58,063 bases of DNA from an uncultured Saprospiraceae bacterium (GTDB lineage Bacteria; Bacteroidota; Bacteroidia; Chitinophagales; Saprospiraceae), in assembly GCA_938015805.1 (NCBI GenBank), contig CALLXF010000072.1, positions 1-58,063 of the forward strand, written 5' to 3'. Under the pieces are notes generated by a model that worked only from the letters and a program-made list of their open reading frames with translations, had not been told where the DNA came from and did not search any database. Both the position numbers and the translations under genes were made by a program. Below, piece after piece: positions 42,990 through 51,292 of this stretch (position 1 is its first letter; the number at the start of each line of letters is the position of its first letter).

Positions 42990-43937
42990 ATGGAAAACCC
43001 TAAAATTTTAATTACTGGAGCCGCTGGACAGCTGGGACAAGTACTGACGCAGCAACTAAGAGCTCTGTATGGTAATGATAATGTAATCGCTACAGATATA
43101 AATAGTAATATAGAAGGGTTAGCACCATTTGAATATTTAGACATTCTTAATTTAGAAAGACTAAGGACTATTATCCAAGATCATAAAATAACACAGATTT
43201 ATCATCTAGCGGCCATCCTATCAGCAAGTGGAGAACGTAATCCAGCATTTACTTGGAATATAAATTTAAACGGACTAATCGGAGTATTAGATATCGTAAA
43301 GGAACTCGGCCTAGACCGAATATTTTTTCCTAGTACTATTGCTGTTTTTGGAAATACTACTCCAAGAGAACAAACCGCTCAAGACGTACCACTCCTTCCA
43401 GAAACAGTTTATGGAATGAGCAAAACGGCAGGTGAATTATGGTGTAACTATTACCATAAAAAATATGGACTAGATATACGTAGTATCCGATACCCTGGTG
43501 TAATAGGATGGCAATCTCTTCCTGAAGGAGGTACTACCGATTATGCAGTAGAAATTTATCATGGAGCACTAAAAGAAAAAAAATACGAATGCTTTTTATC
43601 TGCTCATACTAGACTCCCTATGATTTATATGCCTGATGTTATAAACGGAACGATCCAGATTATGCAAGCTCCTAAGGAAGCCATTACTTTACGTTATGGA
43701 TATAATCTAGCATCGATGAGTTTTACGCCTGAAGAAATAGCTGCATCTATTAAGAAAGAAATTCCTGATTTTGAGATTACATATAAACCTGATTTCAGAC
43801 AAGAGATTGCAGCATCATGGACGGAAAGTATCGATGATAGCAAGGCACGTAAGGACTGGAACTGGTCTCCCGATTACACACTGGATAAAATGACCAAAGA
43901 CATGATTTTTCATTTAAAGCAAAATCTAAATCTATAA
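42990..43937 (+). CDS. tdh: L-threonine 3-dehydrogenase, short-chain (epimerase-like) type
   Basis: NAD-dependent oxidation of L-threonine to 2-amino-3-ketobutyrate. The 315 residues show the SDR-extended fold: [10 protein letters not shown] at the N-terminus, the catalytic Ser/Thr region [10 protein letters not shown] and Tyr/Lys in [13 protein letters not shown], followed by RSIRYPGVI. The family is shared with nucleotide-sugar epimerases, but the gene is followed 34 bp later by kbl, whose product uses the very compound made here. This context is what gives the call. Confidence 0.9.
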   Translation: MENPKILITGAAGQLGQVLTQQLRALYGNDNVIATDINSNIEGLAPFEYLDILNLERLRTIIQDHKITQIYHLAAILSASGERNPAFTWNINLNGLIGVLDIVKELGLDRIFFPSTIAVFGNTTPREQTAQDVPLLPETVYGMSKTAGELWCNYYHKKYGLDIRSIRYPGVIGWQSLPEGGTTDYAVEIYHGALKEKKYECFLSAHTRLPMIYMPDVINGTIQIMQAPKEAITLRYGYNLASMSFTPEEIAASIKKEIPDFEITYKPDFRQEIAASWTESIDDSKARKDWNWSPDYTLDKMTKDMIFHLKQNLNL

Positions 43938-43971
43938 ATTTAGTTTTTACAAAAACTACATAATAAAACAT

Positions 43972-45165
43972 ATGTTCTCTAATATAAAAACCTCTTTACA
44001 ATCGGAATTAGATCAGATCAAAGCGGATGGTCTTTACAAGGAAGAAAGGATCATAACAACTCCACAAGCTGCAGACATTAAAACCACTGCAGGAAATGAA
44101 GTTATTAACTTTTGTGCAAATAATTACCTCGGTCTATCATCCCATCCTGATGTAATAAACGCAGCAAAGGAAACTATAGACACCCATGGTTTTGGGATGT
44201 CCTCAGTAAGATTTATTTGTGGAACTCAGGATATACATAAAGAACTGGAAGAAAAAATTGCTGCATTTGTAGGATGCGATGACGCTATACTATATGCGGC
44301 AGCCTTTGATGCTAATGGCGGTCTCTTTGAACCGATCCTAAATAAAGATGATGCAATCATATCTGACTCTCTTAACCATGCTTCGATCATAGATGGTATC
44401 CGATTATGTAAAGCATCTAGATATCGATATGCCAGTAACGACATGGTAGATTTAGAAGTAAAACTTAAAGAAGCAAAGGAAGCCGGTGCAAGAAGAATAA
44501 TGATCGCCACGGATGGAGTCTTTTCCATGGATGGTGTTATCGCACAAATAGATAAAATCTGCGATCTAGCTGATAAGTATGAGGCAATGGTAATGGTAGA
44601 TGACTGTCATGCTACTGGCTTTACGGGTAAGACAGGCCGAGGAAGTGCCGAGCATGCCGGGGCTTTTGGGAGACCTGATATTATTACGGGTACATTTGGT
44701 AAAGCTATGGGTGGAGCATCTGGTGGGTTTACTGCTGGTCCTAAAGAAATCATAGATATGCTCAGACAGCGATCAAGACCCTATTTATTTTCTAACACAT
44801 TAGCACCTTCTATTGTAGGTGCGAGTATTAAAGTAATAGACTTATTATCTGAGTCTACTGCTTTACGAGATAAGTTAGAAGCTAATACCGCCTTTTTTAG
44901 AAAAGGGATGGAGGAAGCCGGTTTTGATATCGTACCAGGAACACATCCTATAGTTCCGGTAATGCTATATGATGCTGTACTATCACAAAAGATGTCAGAT
45001 GCATTACTAGAGGAAGGTATTTATGTAATCGGTTTTTATTACCCTGTGGTTCCTAAAGAAAAAGCCAGAATAAGAGTACAAGTTTCTGCAGGGCATGAGC
45101 AACATCATCTAGAGAAAGCCATTGCCGCATTTACTAAAGTAGGAAAAGATTTAGGAGTAATTTAA
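43972..45165 (+). CDS. kbl: Glycine C-acetyltransferase (2-amino-3-ketobutyrate CoA ligase)
   Basis: PLP enzyme that cleaves 2-amino-3-ketobutyrate with CoA to glycine and acetyl-CoA, completing threonine breakdown. The 397 residues match the alpha-oxoamine synthase family and Kbl in particular: [59 protein letters not shown] (PLP contacts) and [14 protein letters not shown] with the Schiff-base Lys near residue 244. It is co-oriented with tdh and surely in the same transcript. Confidence 0.95.
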   Translation: MFSNIKTSLQSELDQIKADGLYKEERIITTPQAADIKTTAGNEVINFCANNYLGLSSHPDVINAAKETIDTHGFGMSSVRFICGTQDIHKELEEKIAAFVGCDDAILYAAAFDANGGLFEPILNKDDAIISDSLNHASIIDGIRLCKASRYRYASNDMVDLEVKLKEAKEAGARRIMIATDGVFSMDGVIAQIDKICDLADKYEAMVMVDDCHATGFTGKTGRGSAEHAGAFGRPDIITGTFGKAMGGASGGFTAGPKEIIDMLRQRSRPYLFSNTLAPSIVGASIKVIDLLSESTALRDKLEANTAFFRKGMEEAGFDIVPGTHPIVPVMLYDAVLSQKMSDALLEEGIYVIGFYYPVVPKEKARIRVQVSAGHEQHHLEKAIAAFTKVGKDLGVI

Positions 45166-45223
45166 GGAGTATCACGTTTATTAAACATAATAAAACAAAG
45201 AGCTTTTAACATAAAAAGAAGCA

Positions 45224-45556
45224 ATGAATATCGAACAACTAAACTGGAACTACGAGGAATTTTGTGCTTATGTTCTCATATATGCTAGCTATGCAGATCT
45301 GGAATTCTCCAAAGAAGAAAAAGATTTAATTATTAAGTCAGTAGGACAGGAGAGATTTGAAAAATTAGAGGCCACATATCTCGAACATGGAGATTATGAG
45401 CGTTTACAAATAATAATGGACCACAAAGGAGTATACTACCCTACAGCCGATCGTAAGCAAGAGCTCATAGAAAAGATATCTCAGTTATTTAATGCAGATG
45501 GAGAGTTCTCGAGACCTGAAAAAACATTGTTACTGTTCTTGCAGAAGCTTTTATAG
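45224..45556 (+). CDS. TerB-like small helical protein
   Basis: A 110-residue all-helical protein. CAYVLIYASYADLEFSKEEK near the start and INADGEFSRPEKTLL-like text at the end (LFNADGEFSRPEKTL) resemble the paired Asp-containing helices of the TerB/DjlA fold, which binds metal in tellurite-resistance proteins. Function here is unknown. It lies 58 bp after kbl and converges on the DUF4442 gene, with 6 bp between them. Confidence 0.7.
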   Translation: MNIEQLNWNYEEFCAYVLIYASYADLEFSKEEKDLIIKSVGQERFEKLEATYLEHGDYERLQIIMDHKGVYYPTADRKQELIEKISQLFNADGEFSRPEKTLLLFLQKLL

Positions 45557-45562
45557 TTCTAA

Positions 45563-46054
45563 TTATTTTTTCTTTATCGACCATTGTATTTTAGCACGAG
45601 CGACGACTTCTCCTTCTTTATTCTTTCCTTCTGTCTCTAAAATAAACGCTTGTCCTCCGCCTTTACTTTCTTCATTGGCTACAGCCTCTGCGATTACACT
45701 TCCTTGTATACAACTAAATGTAGTAATCGTCTTTGCTTTCTTTATAAAATCCATCTCAAATCTAGTAACTAGCATGGAATACTTTCCTCTACCACTAAGA
45801 TAAATCTGTACCAGTGCTCCTGTAGATAACTCTGCCGTGCCTGCCAAAGCAGAAAAATATATAGACTTAAATGGATTTTGAGAGGCCCACTTATATGGGA
45901 CGGTTACGCGACAAGAGTCTTTATCTAAATGTTTAACTCTTGTACCCCAGAAAAAAATAGAAGGTAACTTACGCAGCATAACTATCCTAAAAACCAAAGG
46001 ACTATTGTAAGATTTTATAAGTTCTCTTCCTTTATCGGTAATTTCTGCTGACAT
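45563..46054 (-). CDS. DUF4442 hot-dog-fold protein (thioesterase-like)
   Basis: A 163-residue protein of the DUF4442 family, a hot-dog fold relative of PaaI-type acyl-CoA thioesterases. Supporting stretches are VPYKWASQNPFKSIYFSALA (the helix start of the fold), AELSTGALVQIYL and a beta-rich C-terminal half with EVVARAKIQWSIKK. Catalytic residues are not obvious, so activity and substrate are open. It follows the aspartate kinase gene by 3 bp on the minus strand, so it is probably co-transcribed with it. Confidence 0.8.
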   Translation of the reverse strand: MSAEITDKGRELIKSYNSPLVFRIVMLRKLPSIFFWGTRVKHLDKDSCRVTVPYKWASQNPFKSIYFSALAGTAELSTGALVQIYLSGRGKYSMLVTRFEMDFIKKAKTITTFSCIQGSVIAEAVANEESKGGGQAFILETEGKNKEGEVVARAKIQWSIKKK

Positions 46055-46057
46055 CGT

Positions 46058-47347
46058 TTAGTCCTTTATTTTCATGGTAGGAATAGGTTTTACAACCATC
46101 TGTATCGTATTAGGAAGCTTTTCCTCAAATAGTATAATACGCTCTTTAGTCATACTATCTATGATCTCCTGATTATAATGTCTTATGGTAAGCACCTCTA
46201 AATCTTTTTCTTGAGTAACATTAAAAGACTTTTGGAGCTTTTCTAAAAGATTTATGATTCTAGTCTCATCATTATCAATAGAAATCAAAAAACTGACAGC
46301 TGTATTTTTCATCATTTTTATCTTAATCCGATGATCCGCTATCAATTCAAAAATCTCCTTTAAGTGTTCTTCTGCTACAAAGGAAAAATCTCTTGTTCTA
46401 ATGCGTAATAAAGTTTGATTATGTTCAAAAACCACGATCGGAGGATAAGCTGTAGTTTCTGTGTTATTTATCACAGTTCCTTCGCCCTCTGGATTTAAAA
46501 ATGATTTTACATGAAGTGGTATAGACTTATTTTGGATCGGCTTAATTGTTTTAGGGTGTATCACTTTTGCTCCATAATAAGTCATTTCTACAGCTTCCCT
46601 GTAGGAAAGGTTATTAAGCTTGGTTACATTATCAAATAGTCGTGGATCTCCGGTAAGCACACCTGGAACATCCTTCCATATATACATGCCTTCAGCATCT
46701 AAGCAATAGGAAAAAATACTAGCAGAAAAATCTGATCCTTCTCTACCGAGCGTAGTTGTAAAATTTTCTGAACTAGCACCGATAAATCCTTGAGTAACGA
46801 TGATATCAGCTTTTTCAAACAACTGGGATGTTTTTTCTTTTATCCTTTTTTCTGTTTCCTCCCATTGCACTTTTGCCTCTCGGTAAGTATTATCTGTAAG
46901 AATAACATCCCTTGCATCAAGCCACGTAGATTGCATTCCTGATACTTGTAATAAAGCATTGAGCATTTTAGAAGACACTTGCTCTCCTACAGAAACGATT
47001 TGATCGTACTCAAAATCAAAATCTTCGTGAGGCTCATCTTCTAACATCCAGTCTATTTCTACAAAAGTATCTAGAAGTTCTGTTTGCCACTTATCACTAT
47101 TAGGTATCAGACTATTAAGCGTGTCTAAATGATCTTTTTTTATAGTGCTCAAAGAAGAAAAAGAATCCTTCTCGGGATTAAAATGATCTCTTACCACCTC
47201 TTGTAACGCATTAGTCGTTTTACCCATAGCAGAGACTACGATTAATAATTTGTTATGCTTAGCAGCTTGTACAATTTGTTTTACATTTTTAAAACCATCT
47301 GCATCTTTTATGGACGCCCCTCCAAATTTATATACCTTAAGTCCCAC
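46058..47347 (-). CDS. lysC: Aspartate kinase
   Basis: Phosphorylates aspartate, the first step to lysine, threonine, methionine and diaminopimelate for the cell wall. The 429 residues are monofunctional (no homoserine dehydrogenase fusion). Signatures are VYKFGGASIKDADGF at the N-terminus, VVSAMGKTTNAL, TQGFIGASSENFTTTLGREG and GSDFSASIFS, then YREAVEMTYYGAKVIHPKTI. The C-terminal ~130 residues form the ACT-type regulatory region, so feedback control is expected. A -7 box (TATATTTG on the minus strand, 47370-47377) precedes it. Confidence 0.94.
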   Translation of the reverse strand: MGLKVYKFGGASIKDADGFKNVKQIVQAAKHNKLLIVVSAMGKTTNALQEVVRDHFNPEKDSFSSLSTIKKDHLDTLNSLIPNSDKWQTELLDTFVEIDWMLEDEPHEDFDFEYDQIVSVGEQVSSKMLNALLQVSGMQSTWLDARDVILTDNTYREAKVQWEETEKRIKEKTSQLFEKADIIVTQGFIGASSENFTTTLGREGSDFSASIFSYCLDAEGMYIWKDVPGVLTGDPRLFDNVTKLNNLSYREAVEMTYYGAKVIHPKTIKPIQNKSIPLHVKSFLNPEGEGTVINNTETTAYPPIVVFEHNQTLLRIRTRDFSFVAEEHLKEIFELIADHRIKIKMMKNTAVSFLISIDNDETRIINLLEKLQKSFNVTQEKDLEVLTIRHYNQEIIDSMTKERIILFEEKLPNTIQMVVKPIPTMKIKD

Positions 47348-47369
47348 AAGACTATTTTTTATGAATGAG

Positions 47370-47377
47370 CAAATATA
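47370..47377 (-). promoter_or_regulatory. Candidate -7 box upstream of lysC
   Basis: TATATTTG on the minus strand matches TAnnTTTG, 23 bp before the aspartate kinase start. No TTTG at the ideal -33 spacing was found. Confidence 0.4.
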
Positions 47378-47536
47378 AGATTATCAAGACTCAGCTCTTA
47401 AATAAGCAAACATTAATCTATTAAAATGATAAATGAAAAAACGTGATTCAGAAAATGATAAGACATCTAAAATCTTATTTTTAAACTTTCTCTGTAGATT
47501 TTTATTTGTAAGTTTACCCGCCTTGAAAACTAACCA

Positions 47537-47779
47537 ATGGAAAATACGATAGGAAATGCACTTTTTCTTTTGGCAATCGGTATGATTACCGTTTTTGTCA
47601 TTTTATTACTAGTCATATTATGTGGTACATTATTAATCACTATTGTCAATAAATATTTTCCTGAAAACACAACGCCTTCAGACCTCTCCAAAGAGGAAAA
47701 TGCCATGAAGGTTTTGGAACAAATCGTTGCCAAGGTCACCGATTCTAAAGGAATTATTGAAAAAGTAGAAAAGCTGTAG
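47537..47779 (+). CDS. oadG: Na+-transporting decarboxylase gamma subunit (OadG family)
   Basis: An 80-residue membrane protein. One long hydrophobic helix (about residues 10-38, LFLLAIGMITVFVILLLVIL) is followed by a charged tail. Gamma subunits bridge the carboxyltransferase and the membrane beta subunit and help assemble the complex. It is the first gene of the oadG-oadA-oadB operon; the alpha subunit starts 4 bp downstream. Confidence 0.82.
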   Translation: MENTIGNALFLLAIGMITVFVILLLVILCGTLLITIVNKYFPENTTPSDLSKEENAMKVLEQIVAKVTDSKGIIEKVEKL

Positions 47780-47783
47780 TTGT

Positions 47784-49628
47784 ATGAAACGTGAAATAAA
47801 ATTAGCACTCGTTTATCGTGATATGTGGCAATCTTCTGGGAAATATGTCCCTAGGGTAGATCAGCTACTTAGAGTGGCTCAACCTATTATTGATATGGGC
47901 TGCTTTGCACGAGTAGAAACAAACGGAGGAGGTTTTGAACAGATCAATCTTCTATTCGGTGAAAACCCGAATATCTCTAATCGTAAATGGACCCAACCTT
48001 TTAATGATGCCGGTATACAAACACAGATGCTTGAAAGAGGGCTTAATGGTATACGTATGAGTCCCGTTCCTGCCGATGTTAGACAACTTATGTTCAAGGT
48101 TAAAAAGCTACAAGGAACAGATATATCTAGATCTTTTGATGGGCTAAATAATCCTCAAAACCTAGAACTCTCATTTAAATATGCAAGAGAAGGAGGCATG
48201 ATTGCACAAGGAGCATTAAGCCTGACATACTCTCCTCTGCATAATGTAGATTATTACATCGAACTAGCAAATAAATATATCGCCTTAGGAGCGGAAGAAA
48301 TCTGTATAAAGGATATGGCAGGTATAGGACGTCCTTCTTCCGTAGGTAAAATAGTAGGTGGAATCCGTAAAAACCATCCAGATATTTTAATACAGTATCA
48401 TGGACATAGCACACCAGGGTTTTCTGTTGCTTCCTCACTAGAAGCTGCTCGTAATGGAGCCGATATAATAGATGTCGGTATGGAACCACTTAGTTGGGGA
48501 ACGGGCCATGCTGATTTACTAACGATCCATGAGATGCTTAAAGATGATGGATTTTTACTTCCAGATATAAACATGGATGCATACATGCAAGTCCGTAGTT
48601 TATCTCAAGAATTTATCGATGATTTTTTAGGAGAATATATAAACAAGCAAAATCGGTTTATGAACTCACTGCTCATCGGTCCTGGTTTACCAGGTGGAAT
48701 GATGGGAAGCTTAATGGCAGATTTAGAGAAGAATTTAAAAAGTATAAACAAATGGCTTACTAAAAATGATAAGCCTAATTTAAGTCAGGATGAATTACTC
48801 ATCAAACTGTTTAACGAAGTAAAACATATCTGGCCAAAAATGGGATACCCCCCGCTGGTAACACCGTTTAGTCAGTATGTAAAAAATGCGGCCCTTATGA
48901 ATCTCTCGCAGATGATCAAAGGAAAAGATCGGTGGTCGATGCTAGATGAAAACACATGGGGTATGCTAGTGGGTAAATCTGGGAAATTACTAGGTCCATT
49001 GGATGAGGAATTATTGGCTTTAGCCAAAGAACAAAATAGAGAATTTTTTACCGGCAAGCCTCAAGATTTATATCCAAATGAACTGGAACTATACAAAGAG
49101 AAAATGGCAGAAAAAGGATGGGATCATGGGCAAGATGATGAAGAACTCCTGGAGTATGCCATGCATCCTGCACAGTATGAAGCGTATAAATCAGGCAAGG
49201 CAAAAGAATCGTTTTTAGCAGATCTCCAAAAAAGAAGAGATGCTAAAATCACCGTGGCTACTAATGATTCCTCTACGGGTCCTAAACAACTAGATGTAGA
49301 AGTAGGAGGAGTACAATACAGAGTGCACATAGGATACCCGGGAACGTCTAAGGATACTCCATCAAAAGATGATAGTTCTGCTATTGCTGTTGGAGATTTC
49401 TCATATATCGACACGCCTTTAGAAGGTAAATTTTTCCTTACAAAGGATTCTTCAGAAAAGGGAATAAAAGTTGGAGATAAAATTTCAAAGGGGCAAACTG
49501 TAGCTTATGTAGAAGCTATGAAAGTTATAAATGCTATCACCTCGGATAAAGATGGTACTGTAGCTGAGATATTATTTACGTCGGGAGATGATGTGGAAGA
49601 AGATGATCATATTATAAAAATAGCATAA
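47784..49628 (+). CDS. oadA: Biotin-dependent carboxyltransferase alpha subunit (oxaloacetate decarboxylase type)
   Basis: Carboxyltransferase plus biotin carrier in one 614-residue chain. The N-terminal barrel (~1-300) has LALVYRDMWQSSG (the RDxxQS metal site), EICIKDMAGIGRPSS with the biotin-handling Lys, and YHGHSTPGF. A conserved PYC_OADA-type region follows. The C-terminal ~75 residues form the biotinyl domain with VEAMKV near 576-581, the lysine near 580 being biotinylated. The exact substrate (oxaloacetate, or a methylmalonyl-CoA-type acid) cannot be told from sequence. It overlaps nothing and is followed directly by oadB. Confidence 0.9.
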   Translation: MKREIKLALVYRDMWQSSGKYVPRVDQLLRVAQPIIDMGCFARVETNGGGFEQINLLFGENPNISNRKWTQPFNDAGIQTQMLERGLNGIRMSPVPADVRQLMFKVKKLQGTDISRSFDGLNNPQNLELSFKYAREGGMIAQGALSLTYSPLHNVDYYIELANKYIALGAEEICIKDMAGIGRPSSVGKIVGGIRKNHPDILIQYHGHSTPGFSVASSLEAARNGADIIDVGMEPLSWGTGHADLLTIHEMLKDDGFLLPDINMDAYMQVRSLSQEFIDDFLGEYINKQNRFMNSLLIGPGLPGGMMGSLMADLEKNLKSINKWLTKNDKPNLSQDELLIKLFNEVKHIWPKMGYPPLVTPFSQYVKNAALMNLSQMIKGKDRWSMLDENTWGMLVGKSGKLLGPLDEELLALAKEQNREFFTGKPQDLYPNELELYKEKMAEKGWDHGQDDEELLEYAMHPAQYEAYKSGKAKESFLADLQKRRDAKITVATNDSSTGPKQLDVEVGGVQYRVHIGYPGTSKDTPSKDDSSAIAVGDFSYIDTPLEGKFFLTKDSSEKGIKVGDKISKGQTVAYVEAMKVINAITSDKDGTVAEILFTSGDDVEEDDHIIKIA

Positions 49629-50846
49629 GTGGAAGTTTTACAAGAGATATATAATATGACGGCTATCGGCGAGATGATCGATAAACCTACTAGCTTAATA
49701 ATGATCGCCATCTCCTTTATCATGCTGTATCTAGGTGTGGTTAAACGGTTTGAGCCACTATTATTGGTGCCTATTGCATTTGGGATATTATTGGCAAATT
49801 TTCCGACTGACCTGGCTGGATCTGGAATGGCAGTAGTGCAAGCTGATGAGACTAACGGTATTATGCACATGACCCTGATAGAAATTTCCAAGGACTATGG
49901 TATCATGAACATGTTATACTATGCTCTAATAAAATCAGGATTACTTCCTCCTCTGATATTCTTAGGAGTTGGAGCATTAACAGACTTTGGTCCTTTATTA
50001 AGAAATCTGAGATTAGCGTTTTTTGGGGCTGCAGCCCAAATTGGAATTTTTTCTGTTATGATAGCTGCAGTGGCTATGAATTTTACGTTGCAAGAATCTG
50101 CAGCTCTGGGTATCATCGGCGGTGCTGATGGTCCTACTGCTATTTATACCGCTATAAATCTTGCTCCTCATTTACTAGGTCCTATCGCGATAGCGGCATA
50201 CTCCTATATGGCTCTGGTACCCGTAATTATTCCCTTTGTAGTAAAACTAACGATGAGTAAAAAAGAACTGCTCATCAATATGAAAGAACAGGATAAATTA
50301 TTTCCACCTAAAAGAAAAATTAAAAACCTAAGAGCGTTAAAAATAATCTTCCCAGTATGTCTGGGAATCTTAATATTCATATTAGTTCCTAGTTCTATCC
50401 CTCTAGTAGGAATGTTACTATTTGGGAATTTAATCAAAGAGATAGGATCAGATACCAAGCGTCTTTTTAATGCTGCCACTGATACTATAATGAACACCGC
50501 AACGATATTCTTAGGCTTGCTAATCGGTGCTACCATGACCGCTGACACATTTTTGAATAAAGAGACATTACTTATTGTTTTTGGAGGGTTTTTAGCCTTT
50601 TGCATCTCTATAGCTGGAGGAATAATAGCTGTTAAAATCTACAATCTCCTATCTAAGAAAAAGATAAATCCATTGATCGGAGCAACTGGTTTAAGTGCCG
50701 TACCTATGGCATCAAGAGTAGCTAATGAGATTGCCACAAAACACGATCCATCTAATCACCTATTACAGTATGCGATGTCCAGTAATATATCTGGAGTAAT
50801 CGGATCTGCGGTAGCTGCTGGAGTCTTAATTTCTTTTTTAAGCTAA
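49629..50846 (+). CDS. oadB: Na+-transporting decarboxylase beta subunit
   Basis: Membrane subunit that couples decarboxylation of carboxybiotin to export of Na+. The 405 residues span the membrane about nine times. GIIGGADGPTAIYTA carries the conserved Asp (D167, like D203 of the Klebsiella enzyme), and the NISGVIGSAVAAGVL motif in the last helix is also conserved. The start is a GTG immediately after the oadA stop, giving strict translational coupling. The pump would supply a sodium gradient, which fits a marine organism and a TRAP transporter. Confidence 0.93.
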   Translation: MEVLQEIYNMTAIGEMIDKPTSLIMIAISFIMLYLGVVKRFEPLLLVPIAFGILLANFPTDLAGSGMAVVQADETNGIMHMTLIEISKDYGIMNMLYYALIKSGLLPPLIFLGVGALTDFGPLLRNLRLAFFGAAAQIGIFSVMIAAVAMNFTLQESAALGIIGGADGPTAIYTAINLAPHLLGPIAIAAYSYMALVPVIIPFVVKLTMSKKELLINMKEQDKLFPPKRKIKNLRALKIIFPVCLGILIFILVPSSIPLVGMLLFGNLIKEIGSDTKRLFNAATDTIMNTATIFLGLLIGATMTADTFLNKETLLIVFGGFLAFCISIAGGIIAVKIYNLLSKKKINPLIGATGLSAVPMASRVANEIATKHDPSNHLLQYAMSSNISGVIGSAVAAGVLISFLS

Positions 50847-51292
50847 GGTTAGAATGTAAATATGGCTTCGTTAAAATCTTAAGTTATTTTTAACATAAAA
50901 TTTTTACTACCCCATCTTACTGATTATCAAGTCATTAGAGATCCACGTCTTTAAAAATGGTTTTTTATTGGCTTTAAGCCAGTGACCACACGTACCAAAA
51001 TGATAAATTCTACGTCTTATAAGTAATAGTAGTAGATAGTTTTTTCATACTTTTTTGATAAGAAGTTACCACCCGGTAGCTTCTTTTTTTTGCTCTTTTC
51101 TATGTTTCCCTTTTAGCCTTACTGCCCTACTGCGATTTCACAACTTTAAGAATTCCTCTATAACATTATGGGCTTCAAAATTATAGATGATCTGAGTATG
51201 GATTTATACAGATCGATTACTTATCTTACCCTTGTAATATTAAAACCGTATTTTCTTAGTCCACGGCATTTTCAAGTTTAGAACACCATCAG
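50847..51292. other. Intergenic interval with a terminator
   Basis: About 450 bp without a gene. It holds the oad operon terminator near 51061 and otherwise A+T-rich DNA; no TAnnTTTG box was seen close to the next start. Nothing else recognisable. Confidence 0.6.
51060..51091 (+). terminator. Rho-independent terminator after the oad operon
   Basis: GAAGTTACC and CGGTAGCTTC pair with one wobble around a short loop (ACC) and are followed by a run of eight T. It lies 215 bp after oadB. Confidence 0.75.

Noticed and set aside
47530-48586. Minus-strand frames opposite oadG and oadA
   Set aside because: Complete overlap with strongly supported plus-strand genes; antisense shadows.
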